DNA of 11,227 nucleotides from an uncultured Oscillospiraceae bacterium (GTDB taxonomy: Bacteria; Bacillota; Clostridia; Oscillospirales; Oscillospiraceae). The notes under the pieces were generated by a model, which saw only the letters and a program-made list of their open reading frames with translations, was not told the origin of the DNA and ran no database searches. Position numbers and translations under genes: made by a program. Shown in pieces: positions 1-5,811 of this stretch. The stretch covers positions 1 to 11,227 of the forward strand of contig CALWXY010000095.1 in the NCBI GenBank assembly GCA_944385595.1. Direction: 5' to 3'. Each line of letters opens with the position of its first letter. The stretch's first letter is position 1.

Positions 1-1
1 G

Positions 2-199
2 CTCATAGCGGAGCTGCTCGAGAGAGCGGAAAAACTTGGCCTCAGCTTCGTCACGCTGGAGGTACGCGAGTCGAACATGCCCGCAATCGCGCTCTACGCC
101 AAATACGGCTTTGCCGTCGAGGGCAGAAGAAAAAACTACTACGAAAAGCCGCACGAGGATGCGCTGATCATGACGCGGCGATTTGAAAATCCACAGTGA
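2..199 (+). CDS. rimI: RimI-type N-alpha-acetyltransferase, C-terminal part (5' end outside window)
   Basis: The last 65 residues of a GNAT-fold acetyltransferase are visible, with the 5' end cut by the window edge. The segment carries LEVRESN (residues 19-25 of the visible part), then AIALYAKYGF (28-37), then NYYEKPHEDALIM (45-57). This order is characteristic of RimI, which acetylates the N-terminal amine of ribosomal protein S18 and in some species other proteins, using acetyl-CoA. The LYxxxGF and YYxxPxEDAxxM elements belong to the C-terminal half of the GNAT fold that binds acetyl-CoA and the substrate N-terminus. It ends in TGA 13 bases before tsaD, and co-location with tsaD, tsaE and tsaB is classic for Firmicutes, although here rimI comes first. 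RimI identity is well supported by the motifs; the exact substrate is inferred from the family. Confidence 0.88.
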   Translation, partial: LIAELLERAEKLGLSFVTLEVRESNMPAIALYAKYGFAVEGRRKNYYEKPHEDALIMTRRFENPQ

Positions 200-212
200 A
201 AGAGGAACAGAG

Positions 213-1214
213 ATGTATATACTTTCTGTCGAATCCACCTGCGACGAGACCGCCGTCGCCATAACGAGGGACGGGCGCGAGGTGCTCGCGGACGTCATAT
301 CCTCGCAGGCCGACATGCACGCGCTGTACGGCGGCGTCGTGCCGGAGATAGCCTCGCGCAGCCACGTCGAGGTGATAAGCCGCCTCGCGGACGAGGCCGT
401 GAGCCGCGCGGGCATCAAAAAGAGCGAGATAGGCGCTGTCGCCGTCTCATACGCGCCGGGGCTTATAGGCGCGGTGCTGGTCGGCGTCAATTTCGCAAAG
501 AGCGCGGCGCTCGCGCTGGGCGTGCCGCTGGTGCCTGTGCACCATATCAAGGGACATATCGCCGCCAACTACATAGCCTTCCCGGAGCTTGAGCCGCCGT
601 TTCTGTGCCTCGCCATCTCCGGCGGCAACACCATGCTCGTCGACGTCCGCAGCTATACCGACATGCGCGTCATGGGCGCGACCCGCGACGACGCGGCGGG
701 CGAGTGCTTTGACAAGACCGCCCGCGTCCTCGGCCTCGGCTACCCCGGCGGCAAGCCGGTCGACGACCTCAGCCGGGGCGGCTGCGACACCGCCTACAAG
801 CTGCCCCGCGCGCACGTCGAGGGTCACCCCTACGACATGAGCTTCTCCGGTCTCAAGACCGCAGTCATCAATATAGTCCACACCGCAGAGCAGAAGGGCG
901 AGGAGATAAACAGAGCCGACCTCGCAGCCTCATTCTCCGCCGCCGTGAGCGACAGCCTGGTTCCGCGCACCATGGAGTGCCTGCGCGAGCTGGGCTACGA
1001 CAAGGTCGCCGCGGCCGGCGGCGTCGCGGCCAACTCCCGCATAAGGAGCGACTTTGAAAAGGCGGCCAAAGCCGCCGGGGTGAAGCTATTCGTCCCGCCG
1101 CTGCGGCTGTGCGGCGACAATGGCGCCATGATAGGCTGCCAGGGCTACTACGAATATCTGGCGGGCGCGCGGGGCGACAGCAGCCTCAACGCCTACGCCA
1201 CTATGGAGCTGTGA
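213..1214 (+). CDS. tsaD: tRNA A37 threonylcarbamoyltransferase, catalytic subunit TsaD
   Basis: TsaD (Kae1/Qri7/YgjD family) transfers the threonylcarbamoyl group from threonylcarbamoyl-AMP to N6 of A37 in ANN-decoding tRNAs, working in the cytoplasm with TsaB and TsaE. The 333-residue product is normal family length. Visible signatures are ESTCDET near the N-terminus (8-14), the metal-binding HxxxH in HHIKGH (H111, H115), the ASKHA phosphate loop ISGGNT (135-140), GYPGGKPVDD (176-185), AGGVAANSR (268-276) and CGDNGAMIG (300-308) with the third metal ligand D302. An in-frame ATG lies 10 codons upstream at 183, inside rimI. I chose the ATG at 213 because AGAGGA at 201-206 is correctly spaced (6 bases) and the family begins close to (M)xILSxEST. 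It lies second in the rimI-tsaD-tsaE-tsaB-upp operon, and tsaE starts 2 bases after its stop. Isoleucine is AUA in 12 of 17 positions by hand count. Confidence 0.97.
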   Translation: MYILSVESTCDETAVAITRDGREVLADVISSQADMHALYGGVVPEIASRSHVEVISRLADEAVSRAGIKKSEIGAVAVSYAPGLIGAVLVGVNFAKSAALALGVPLVPVHHIKGHIAANYIAFPELEPPFLCLAISGGNTMLVDVRSYTDMRVMGATRDDAAGECFDKTARVLGLGYPGGKPVDDLSRGGCDTAYKLPRAHVEGHPYDMSFSGLKTAVINIVHTAEQKGEEINRADLAASFSAAVSDSLVPRTMECLRELGYDKVAAAGGVAANSRIRSDFEKAAKAAGVKLFVPPLRLCGDNGAMIGCQGYYEYLAGARGDSSLNAYATMEL

Positions 1215-1216
1215 CT

Positions 1217-1639
1217 ATGGAGATAATTACGAATTCAGAGCGCGAGACCGAGCAGCTCGGCGAGCGCCTCGCGCAGAAGCTGCCGGACGGCGCGGTGGTA
1301 GCCATGTACGGCGGCCTCGGCGCGGGCAAGACCGCATTCGTGCGCGGCATGGCGCGCGGCATGGGCATAGACATGCGCGTCAGCAGCCCGACATTCACGA
1401 TGGTCAACGAGTACCTCGGAGCGCGGGAGCTTTTCCACTTCGACATGTACCGCCTCGGCTCGGCCGTCGATCTGTTCGACATAGGCTGGCAGGACTACCT
1501 CGGCCGCGGCGGCGTCTGCGTCGTCGAGTGGAGCGAGAACGTCGCCGAGGCATTCGACGGCAGCGAGATAAAGGTCGAGATAACCAAGCTCTCGGAGACT
1601 TCGAGAAAAATTGAGATAGAGGGGGCGGAGCTGTGCTGA
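1217..1639 (+). CDS. tsaE: tRNA threonylcarbamoyladenosine biosynthesis ATPase TsaE
   Basis: TsaE (YjeE/YdiB) is a small P-loop ATPase that binds the TsaB-TsaD heterodimer and is needed for turnover of t6A synthesis. The 140-residue product has the Walker A loop GLGAGKT (33-39), the switch-like SSPTF (56-60), the conserved HFDMYRL (74-80) where H/D/Y/R are family-diagnostic, and VVEWSE (102-107) in the usual Walker B-side position. The ATG at 1217 was chosen although the open frame extends upstream into tsaD: GGAG at 1205-1208 gives an 8-base spacing, and the protein then starts at the normal N-terminus, in front of the SERETEQLGERLA helix. It lies 2 bases after tsaD, and its last codons overlap the start of tsaB by 7 bases, so coupled translation is likely. 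Confidence 0.96.
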   Translation: MEIITNSERETEQLGERLAQKLPDGAVVAMYGGLGAGKTAFVRGMARGMGIDMRVSSPTFTMVNEYLGARELFHFDMYRLGSAVDLFDIGWQDYLGRGGVCVVEWSENVAEAFDGSEIKVEITKLSETSRKIEIEGAELC

Positions 1640-2334
1640 CACTGGCGTTTGAATCCTCGGCAAAGGCGGCCTCCGTGGCCGTCATGCGCGACGGCGCGCT
1701 GCTGGGGCAGTATTTCCAGAACTCCGGCCTGACGCACAGCCGCACGCTGCTGCCGATGGCGGAGGATCTTTTGAGAAACCTCGAGCTGAAGCTCACGGAT
1801 ATAGACCTGCTGGCCGTCAGCCGCGGTCCCGGCTCGTTCACCGGCATACGCATAGGCGTCGCCACGGTGAAGGGTCTCGCCTGGGCGCTCGACAAGCCCG
1901 TCTGCGGCGTGTCGACGCTGGAGGCGATGGCGCAGCTCGGCGTCGCCGCCGGAGAGGGCGCGCTCATCAGCTGCGCCATGGACGCGCGCCGCTCTCAGGT
2001 GTATAACGCCCTGTTCGAAATAGTTGACGGCGCGCCGCGCCGCATAACAGACGACAGAGCCATAGCCGTCGCGGAGCTGGCGGCGGAGCTCAAAGCCATG
2101 GGCAGAAGCGTCTTCGTCGTGGGCGACGGGGCGGAGCTCTGCTGCCGCGGGCTTGCGGAGGCGGGCATCGAGTGCCGCTGTGCGCCGGAGCCAATCAGAT
2201 ACCAGTGCGCCTGGGGCGTCGCCGCCTGCGCCGACATGTCGCGCGCGGAGAGCGGGGCAGACCTCGCGCCGGTGTATCTGCGTCTGTCGCAGGCCGAGAG
2301 AGAGCGGCTCAGCCGCATGGAGGGCGCGAAATGA
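1633..2334 (+). CDS. tsaB: tRNA threonylcarbamoyladenosine biosynthesis protein TsaB
   Basis: TsaB (YeaZ) is the catalytically inactive paralogue of TsaD that dimerises with it through the N-terminal ASKHA lobes and stabilises it during t6A formation. The 233-residue product begins LTLAFESSAKAASVAV, has the family signature SRGPGSFTGIRIG (63-75), MDARRSQVYNALF (116-128), and the C-terminal LAPVYLRLSQAERE (211-224), where a PxYLRxxxAE tail is typical of TsaB. Initiation is at GTG 1633, the only start that keeps the conserved N-terminal strand. It overlaps the tsaE stop by 7 bases. GGAG at 1627-1630 is very close (2 bases), while GAGG at 1619-1622 is 10 bases away, so the working ribosome binding site is uncertain. 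The C-terminus overlaps the upp start as ATGA. Confidence 0.95.
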   Translation: MLTLAFESSAKAASVAVMRDGALLGQYFQNSGLTHSRTLLPMAEDLLRNLELKLTDIDLLAVSRGPGSFTGIRIGVATVKGLAWALDKPVCGVSTLEAMAQLGVAAGEGALISCAMDARRSQVYNALFEIVDGAPRRITDDRAIAVAELAAELKAMGRSVFVVGDGAELCCRGLAEAGIECRCAPEPIRYQCAWGVAACADMSRAESGADLAPVYLRLSQAERERLSRMEGAK

Positions 2335-2960
2335 GCAGACTTTTCGTCTACGACCACCCGCTTATCCACCACAAGCTCGCCGAGCTGCGCGACAAAAACA
2401 CCGATAACGCCAGATTCAGGGCGCTGATCGGCGAGATAGCAACGCTGATGTGCTACGAGGCCACTCGCGATCTGCCCACGGCTGAGTGCGAAGTCGAGAC
2501 CCCGGTGGCGACGGCAAAGGTCTTTCGCCTCAATGGAAAAAGCCCGGCGATTGTCCCGATACTGCGCGCGGGTCTCGGCATGGTCGAGGGCGTGCTCTCC
2601 GTCATTCCGGAGGCGAAGGTCGGCCATATCGGCCTCGCCCGCGACCCGGAGACGCTTCAGCCGGTGGAATACTACTGCAAGCTCCCCGCCGATATCTCCG
2701 AGCGCGAGGTGCTGGTCACAGACCCCATGCTCGCAACCGGCGGCAGCGCCGCCGCGGCTGTGCGCTTTCTAAAGGAGCGCGGCTGCCGCTCAATCCGCCT
2801 GCTCAGTATCATCGCCGCGCCGGAGGGCGTCGCGCACATGCAGAGCGAGCACCCGGACGTCGACATCTACGTCGCCGCCATGGACGAGCGCCTCAACTCG
2901 CACGGCTATATAGTCCCCGGCCTCGGCGACGCGGGCGACAGGATTTTTGGCACGGATTGA
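2331..2960 (+). CDS. upp: Uracil phosphoribosyltransferase
   Basis: Upp converts uracil and PRPP to UMP and pyrophosphate in pyrimidine salvage, as a soluble cytoplasmic enzyme. The 209-residue product is the standard length. Visible hallmarks are the N-terminal HPLIHHKLAELRDKNT (9-24), PILRAGLGMVEG (76-87), GLARDPETLQPVEYYCKLP (101-119) covering the flexible loop, the PRPP-binding loop LVTDPMLATGGSA (128-140), and the C-terminal uracil-binding stretch GYIVPGLGDAGDRIFGT (192-208). The ATG at 2331 overlaps the tsaB TGA (ATGA), with GGAGGG at 2319-2324 six bases upstream; a longer frame extending into tsaB is not used. It is the last gene of the rimI-tsaD-tsaE-tsaB-upp operon. No recognisable intrinsic terminator follows it before the next promoter. 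Confidence 0.97.
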   Translation: MSRLFVYDHPLIHHKLAELRDKNTDNARFRALIGEIATLMCYEATRDLPTAECEVETPVATAKVFRLNGKSPAIVPILRAGLGMVEGVLSVIPEAKVGHIGLARDPETLQPVEYYCKLPADISEREVLVTDPMLATGGSAAAAVRFLKERGCRSIRLLSIIAAPEGVAHMQSEHPDVDIYVAAMDERLNSHGYIVPGLGDAGDRIFGTD

Positions 2961-2974
2961 ATATTAACGCTCTC

Positions 2975-3032
2975 TTTACACAATTCGGCATATAAAAATG
3001 TTATAATGTGAGAAATTGTTGCCGTGTGTAAA
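2975..3032 (+). promoter_or_regulatory. Interrupted inverted repeat flanking the DUF1538 promoter (possible operator)
   Basis: The left arm TTTACACA-att-CGGCA (2975-2990) is the reverse complement of the right arm TGCCG-TGTGTAAA (3020-3032) apart from a 3-base bulge, giving 13 matching pairs. The 29-base centre contains the -10 element at 3002-3007, so the dyad brackets the promoter. That is the geometry expected of a repressor site or of a pair of half-sites. No T-tract follows the right arm, so it does not look like an intrinsic terminator for upp. The regulator is unknown. Confidence 0.45.
2999..3007 (+). promoter_or_regulatory. Extended -10 promoter upstream of the DUF1538 gene
   Basis: TGT-TATAAT is a perfect -10 hexamer with an extended TGn element. 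The only -35-like hexamer nearby is TTTACA at 2975-2980, which gives a 21-base spacer and is too long for ordinary use, so recognition would rest mainly on the extended -10. A start near 3014 would leave a leader of about 87 bases. The AGGAGG ribosome binding site at 3089-3094 serves the next gene. Confidence 0.65.
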
Positions 3033-3100
3033 TATGACCGAAATTGCAAATTTTGGCTGTTAATTGCGTCGGCGCTGTAAAAAAATGGAGGAGGGCGCCT

Positions 3101-4636
3101 ATGACGCAAAAACTCAAGGATAAAATAATCGAATCTCTGCTCGCCGTCGTGCCTGTCACCGCCATTGTTCTGGTGCTGTGCGTGACCATAGCGCCCATAC
3201 CGCTGTCGCCGTTTTTGCTGTTTCTGTTCGGCGCCGTGTTCCTCACGGTGGGCATGGGCCTCTTCACCCTCGGCGCCGAAATGTCGATGATGACCATAGG
3301 CGAAAAGGTCGGCTGGCAGCTCACCAAAAACAGGTCGCTCTGGAGCATAGCGCTGCTGTGCTTTTTCATAGGCGTCATCATAACCGTCGCGGAGCCTGAC
3401 CTGCAGGTTCTCGCCGAGCAGATGCCGACGCTGCCGAACAGCGTGCTGATTTTCTCCGTCGCGGGCGGCGTGGGCGTGTTTCTGGTGCTGGCCTTTCTGC
3501 GCGCCCTGCTCGGCTGGGAGCTCGGCAGAATACTGCTCGTGCTCTACCCGCTGGTGGCGGTGCTGGCCTTCTTCGTGCCGGATGATTTCGTCGCCGTCGC
3601 ATTTGACTCCGGCGGCGTCACCACGGGGCCCATCACCGTGCCGTTCATCATGTCGCTCGGCATAGGCCTCGGCTCCATCGGCAAAAACGAGGACGACAGC
3701 GGCACCAGCAACTTCGGTCTGATAGCCATGTGCTCTATTGGCCCCATACTCGCCGTTATGATTCTCGGCCTCATCTACTCGCCGGATTCAGCGGTGTACA
3801 CTCTCGCCGAGATACCCGAGTTCTCCGACACCCGTGCTCTGTGGGATAGCTTCCTCTTCGAGTTCCCGGAGTACGGCTTCGAGGTGTTCAAGGCCGTCGC
3901 GCCGATAGTGGCGTTTTTCTTTGTATTCCAGGCGGTGTCTCTGCGCCTGCGCCGCCGCTATATCATCAAGATATGCATAGGCCTCGTGTATACGCTGCTG
4001 GGGCTCACTCTGTTCCTCACCGGCGTGAACGTGGGCTTCATGCCCGTCGGCAGCTACCTAGGAGCGCAGCTCGCCTCACTCTCGAGCCGCTGGGTGATAG
4101 TGCCGGTCGCCATGCTCATAGGCTGCTTTATCGTCAAGGCCGAGCCGGCGGTCGTTGTGCTCAACAAGCAGGTCGCGGACATCACCGGCGGCGCCATCAG
4201 CCAGCATGTGATGATGACCGGACTCTCGGCGGGCATGGCAATCTCGCTGGGGCTTGCCATGATACGGGTGCTCACCGGCGTGCACCTGATGTGGTTCATC
4301 ATACCGGGCTACGCCATTGCGCTGATACTCAGCTTTTTCGTCCCGCCGCTGTTTACGGCCATAGCCTTCGACTCCGGCGGCGTCGCCTCCGGCCCCATGA
4401 CGGCGACCTTCCTGCTGCCGTTTGCCATGGGCGCCTGCGAGGCCGTGGGGGGCAACGTGCTGACCGATGCCTTCGGCGTCGTCGCCATGGTCGCCATGAC
4501 GCCGCTGGTCATTATCCAGCTGATCGGCCTCGTCTATCGCATCAAAACCGGCGCCACCAGCGTGGAGCATATCCCGAGCGAGGAGACCGGCACCGTCATC
4601 ATAGACTTCTACGGGGAGGCCGCAGCGAATGAATAA
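3101..4636 (+). CDS. Duplicated DUF1538 family multi-pass membrane protein (putative transporter)
   Basis: This 511-residue, strongly hydrophobic protein is built from two related halves. Half 1 (about 12-225) has FDSGGVTTGP at 168-177 and VAEPD at 96-100. Half 2 (about 265-480) has FDSGGVASGP at 423-432 and KAEPA at 346-350. These FDSGGVxxGP and AEP elements are what I associate with DUF1538 (Pfam PF07556), a family without an established biochemical role. I see about 12-14 membrane segments, a hydrophilic loop near 193-203 (KNEDDSG), a longer one at 227-262, and an acidic, probably cytoplasmic tail from about 482. A repeat-built membrane fold with glycine-rich unwound motifs suggests a transporter or channel; that is inference. 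ATG 3101 was chosen because AGGAGG sits 6 bases upstream, while an upstream in-frame ATG at 3044 has no such site. The stop overlaps the PII-like gene by 8 bases. Confidence 0.85.
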   Translation: MTQKLKDKIIESLLAVVPVTAIVLVLCVTIAPIPLSPFLLFLFGAVFLTVGMGLFTLGAEMSMMTIGEKVGWQLTKNRSLWSIALLCFFIGVIITVAEPDLQVLAEQMPTLPNSVLIFSVAGGVGVFLVLAFLRALLGWELGRILLVLYPLVAVLAFFVPDDFVAVAFDSGGVTTGPITVPFIMSLGIGLGSIGKNEDDSGTSNFGLIAMCSIGPILAVMILGLIYSPDSAVYTLAEIPEFSDTRALWDSFLFEFPEYGFEVFKAVAPIVAFFFVFQAVSLRLRRRYIIKICIGLVYTLLGLTLFLTGVNVGFMPVGSYLGAQLASLSSRWVIVPVAMLIGCFIVKAEPAVVVLNKQVADITGGAISQHVMMTGLSAGMAISLGLAMIRVLTGVHLMWFIIPGYAIALILSFFVPPLFTAIAFDSGGVASGPMTATFLLPFAMGACEAVGGNVLTDAFGVVAMVAMTPLVIIQLIGLVYRIKTGATSVEHIPSEETGTVIIDFYGEAAANE

Positions 4637-5291
4637 ATCGCCAATGTCGTTTGCAGTCGCCATTGCCCAGCGCGGCAAAGGCGAAAAGGCCGCCGCCATA
4701 TTCGGCGAGTGCGGCGTGAGCGTATTGTACATCGGCCTCGGCCACGGCACAGCCAACTCCGAGATAATGGACTACCTCGGCCTCGACGAGCCGGAGAAGG
4801 ACATAGTCTTCGGCGTCTGCCTGACCGACTGCGTGTCGGAGGCCTTCTCCCGCCTCGGCGACGAGATGGGCTTCATGGGGCGCGGCACGGGCATAGCCTT
4901 CTCGCTGCCGGTGACCTCGGCCACACAGGGCACGGCGGAGCGGGTCGGCCTCACAAGCAACACTGAAAGGAGCGGCGTTCCAATGGATGAACGGTTTGAG
5001 ATGATAGTCGTGTTCGTCGACAAGGGCATGACCGATATAGCGATGGACTCGGCAAAGGCCGCGGGCGCCAGAGGCGGCACCATACTCAAGTGCCGCGACA
5101 TGAGCCCCGACTCCGAACGCCGCGTGTTCGGCGTCACGGTCCATCGCGATATGGAGATGCTGATGCTCATAACTCCCAAAAAGGACAAGGACAGAATAAT
5201 GAAGGCCATATGCGACACGGTCTACGGCGAGACGGAGCAGCACGCCGTCGCCTTCTCCGCCGTCATAGACGACGTCGTCGGCCTCAGATGA
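4629..5291 (+). CDS. Tandem PII-like signalling protein (two PII-fold domains)
   Basis: The 220-residue protein reads as two PII-like (beta-alpha-beta-beta-alpha-beta) units. The N-terminal unit (about 6-97) runs from FAVAIAQRGKGEKAAAIF through DIVFGVCLTD to MGFMGRGTGIAFSLPV (80-95), which resembles the B-loop and last strand of GlnB/GlnK (GxxGDGKIFVxPV type). The C-terminal unit (about 122-217) runs from FEMIVVFVDKGMTDIAM through GARGGTILKCRD (146-157) to QHAVAFSAVIDDVVG. Canonical PII proteins are about 112 residues and form trimers that bind ATP/ADP and 2-oxoglutarate. The T-loop regions here do not match GlnB, with no uridylylated Tyr context that I can see, so the ligand and partner are unknown. 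It starts inside the stop of the DUF1538 gene (8-base overlap, GGGGAGG 9 bases upstream), suggesting coupled production and a physical partnership like GlnK-AmtB. Family assignment is good; function is inferred. Confidence 0.8.
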   Translation: MNKSPMSFAVAIAQRGKGEKAAAIFGECGVSVLYIGLGHGTANSEIMDYLGLDEPEKDIVFGVCLTDCVSEAFSRLGDEMGFMGRGTGIAFSLPVTSATQGTAERVGLTSNTERSGVPMDERFEMIVVFVDKGMTDIAMDSAKAAGARGGTILKCRDMSPDSERRVFGVTVHRDMEMLMLITPKKDKDRIMKAICDTVYGETEQHAVAFSAVIDDVVGLR

Positions 5292-5300
5292 GGAGGACAC

Positions 5301-5705
5301 ATGGATAAGACGCTGATAGCCTCAATGAGCGAGGACGAGCGCCGCGTCGTCACCGCGCTGCACGCGGAGATGGGCGTGCTGATAGACGCTATGGTCGAGA
5401 GCTTCGGCTTCGACGACTCCGGCGACGATAAGCACCGCGAGGCCGTCATGGCCATGGCCGGGCATATGGAGCGCGCCGTCGCCAATCTGCGCCCGGAGCT
5501 GATGGACGACTTCAACGCCGTCTTCGACAGGATAACCCAGGCCTACTTCGAGCCGGAGAAATTCTTCGGCTTCATGGACGAGTACCGCGACGCGGACGGC
5601 GTCGTCCAGCTCAGCCCGGAGAGCATATCCGAGTTCTACGGGCGCTCGATGGCCCTGCTCACCGACGTGAAGAGCGACTTTGAGCGCCGCTTCGCGGAGC
5701 TGTAA
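5301..5705 (+). CDS. Hypothetical acidic protein, last gene of the DUF1538-PII operon
   Basis: I do not recognise this 134-residue protein. It is hydrophilic and acidic, with no signal peptide, membrane segment or cysteine. It looks largely helical: helices are likely around 9-35, 42-63, 65-81, 84-95 and 107-133, with an Asp-rich turn FGFDDSGDD at 35-43 and an aromatic stretch YFEPEKFFGFMDEY at 82-95. ATG 5301 has AGGAGG at 5291-5296, four bases upstream, starting at the final base of the PII-gene stop codon. The codon use resembles its neighbours, so it is very likely a real gene. The intrinsic terminator at 5722-5750 follows it, which ties it to the DUF1538-PII unit. A role as an accessory or adaptor of that module is inference only. 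Confidence 0.75.
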   Translation: MDKTLIASMSEDERRVVTALHAEMGVLIDAMVESFGFDDSGDDKHREAVMAMAGHMERAVANLRPELMDDFNAVFDRITQAYFEPEKFFGFMDEYRDADGVVQLSPESISEFYGRSMALLTDVKSDFERRFAEL

Positions 5706-5721
5706 AACCTGAATATCTAAG

Positions 5722-5750
5722 GGACGGGGGTTTATCCCCCGTCCTTTCTG
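5722..5750 (+). terminator. Intrinsic terminator after the DUF1538-PII-hypothetical operon
   Basis: A perfect 9-bp stem GGACGGGGG / CCCCCGTCC (5722-5730 with 5736-5744), with loop TTTAT, is followed by TTTCTGTTT. It separates this operon from the prfA promoter, which begins at once downstream. Confidence 0.88.
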
Positions 5751-5779
5751 TTTACATTTGACGCAAATCGTGGTAGCAT
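5751..5779 (+). promoter_or_regulatory. Promoter of the prfA operon
   Basis: TTTACA (5751-5756) and TAGCAT (5774-5779) are separated by 17 bases, and TGG directly before the -10 makes it an extended -10 element. The pair lies just after the preceding terminator and about 30 bases before the prfA start. An alternative reading with TTGACG (5758-5763) and TATAGG (5780-5785), spacer 16, is also possible. Confidence 0.6.
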
Positions 5780-5811
5780 TATAGGCTGAAGAAAAAGTGA
5801 GGTCGATGTGA

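Noticed and set aside
183..212. Upstream in-frame ATG for tsaD
   Set aside because: It lies inside rimI, lacks a ribosome binding site, and adds ten residues absent from the family; ATG 213 has AGAGGA in place.
2961..3040. Intrinsic terminator for upp formed by the 2975-3032 dyad
   Set aside because: The loop is 29 bases, contains the -10 element, and no T-tract follows the right arm, so an operator-type role fits better.
3044..3100. Upstream in-frame ATG for the DUF1538 gene
   Set aside because: No ribosome binding site there; AGGAGG at 3089-3094 points to ATG 3101, where the hydrophobic protein begins normally.
4599..5300. 233-residue - strand frame opposite the PII-like gene
   Set aside because: Its extent mirrors the PII-like gene, it has no recognisable domain, and no promoter or ribosome binding site supports it.
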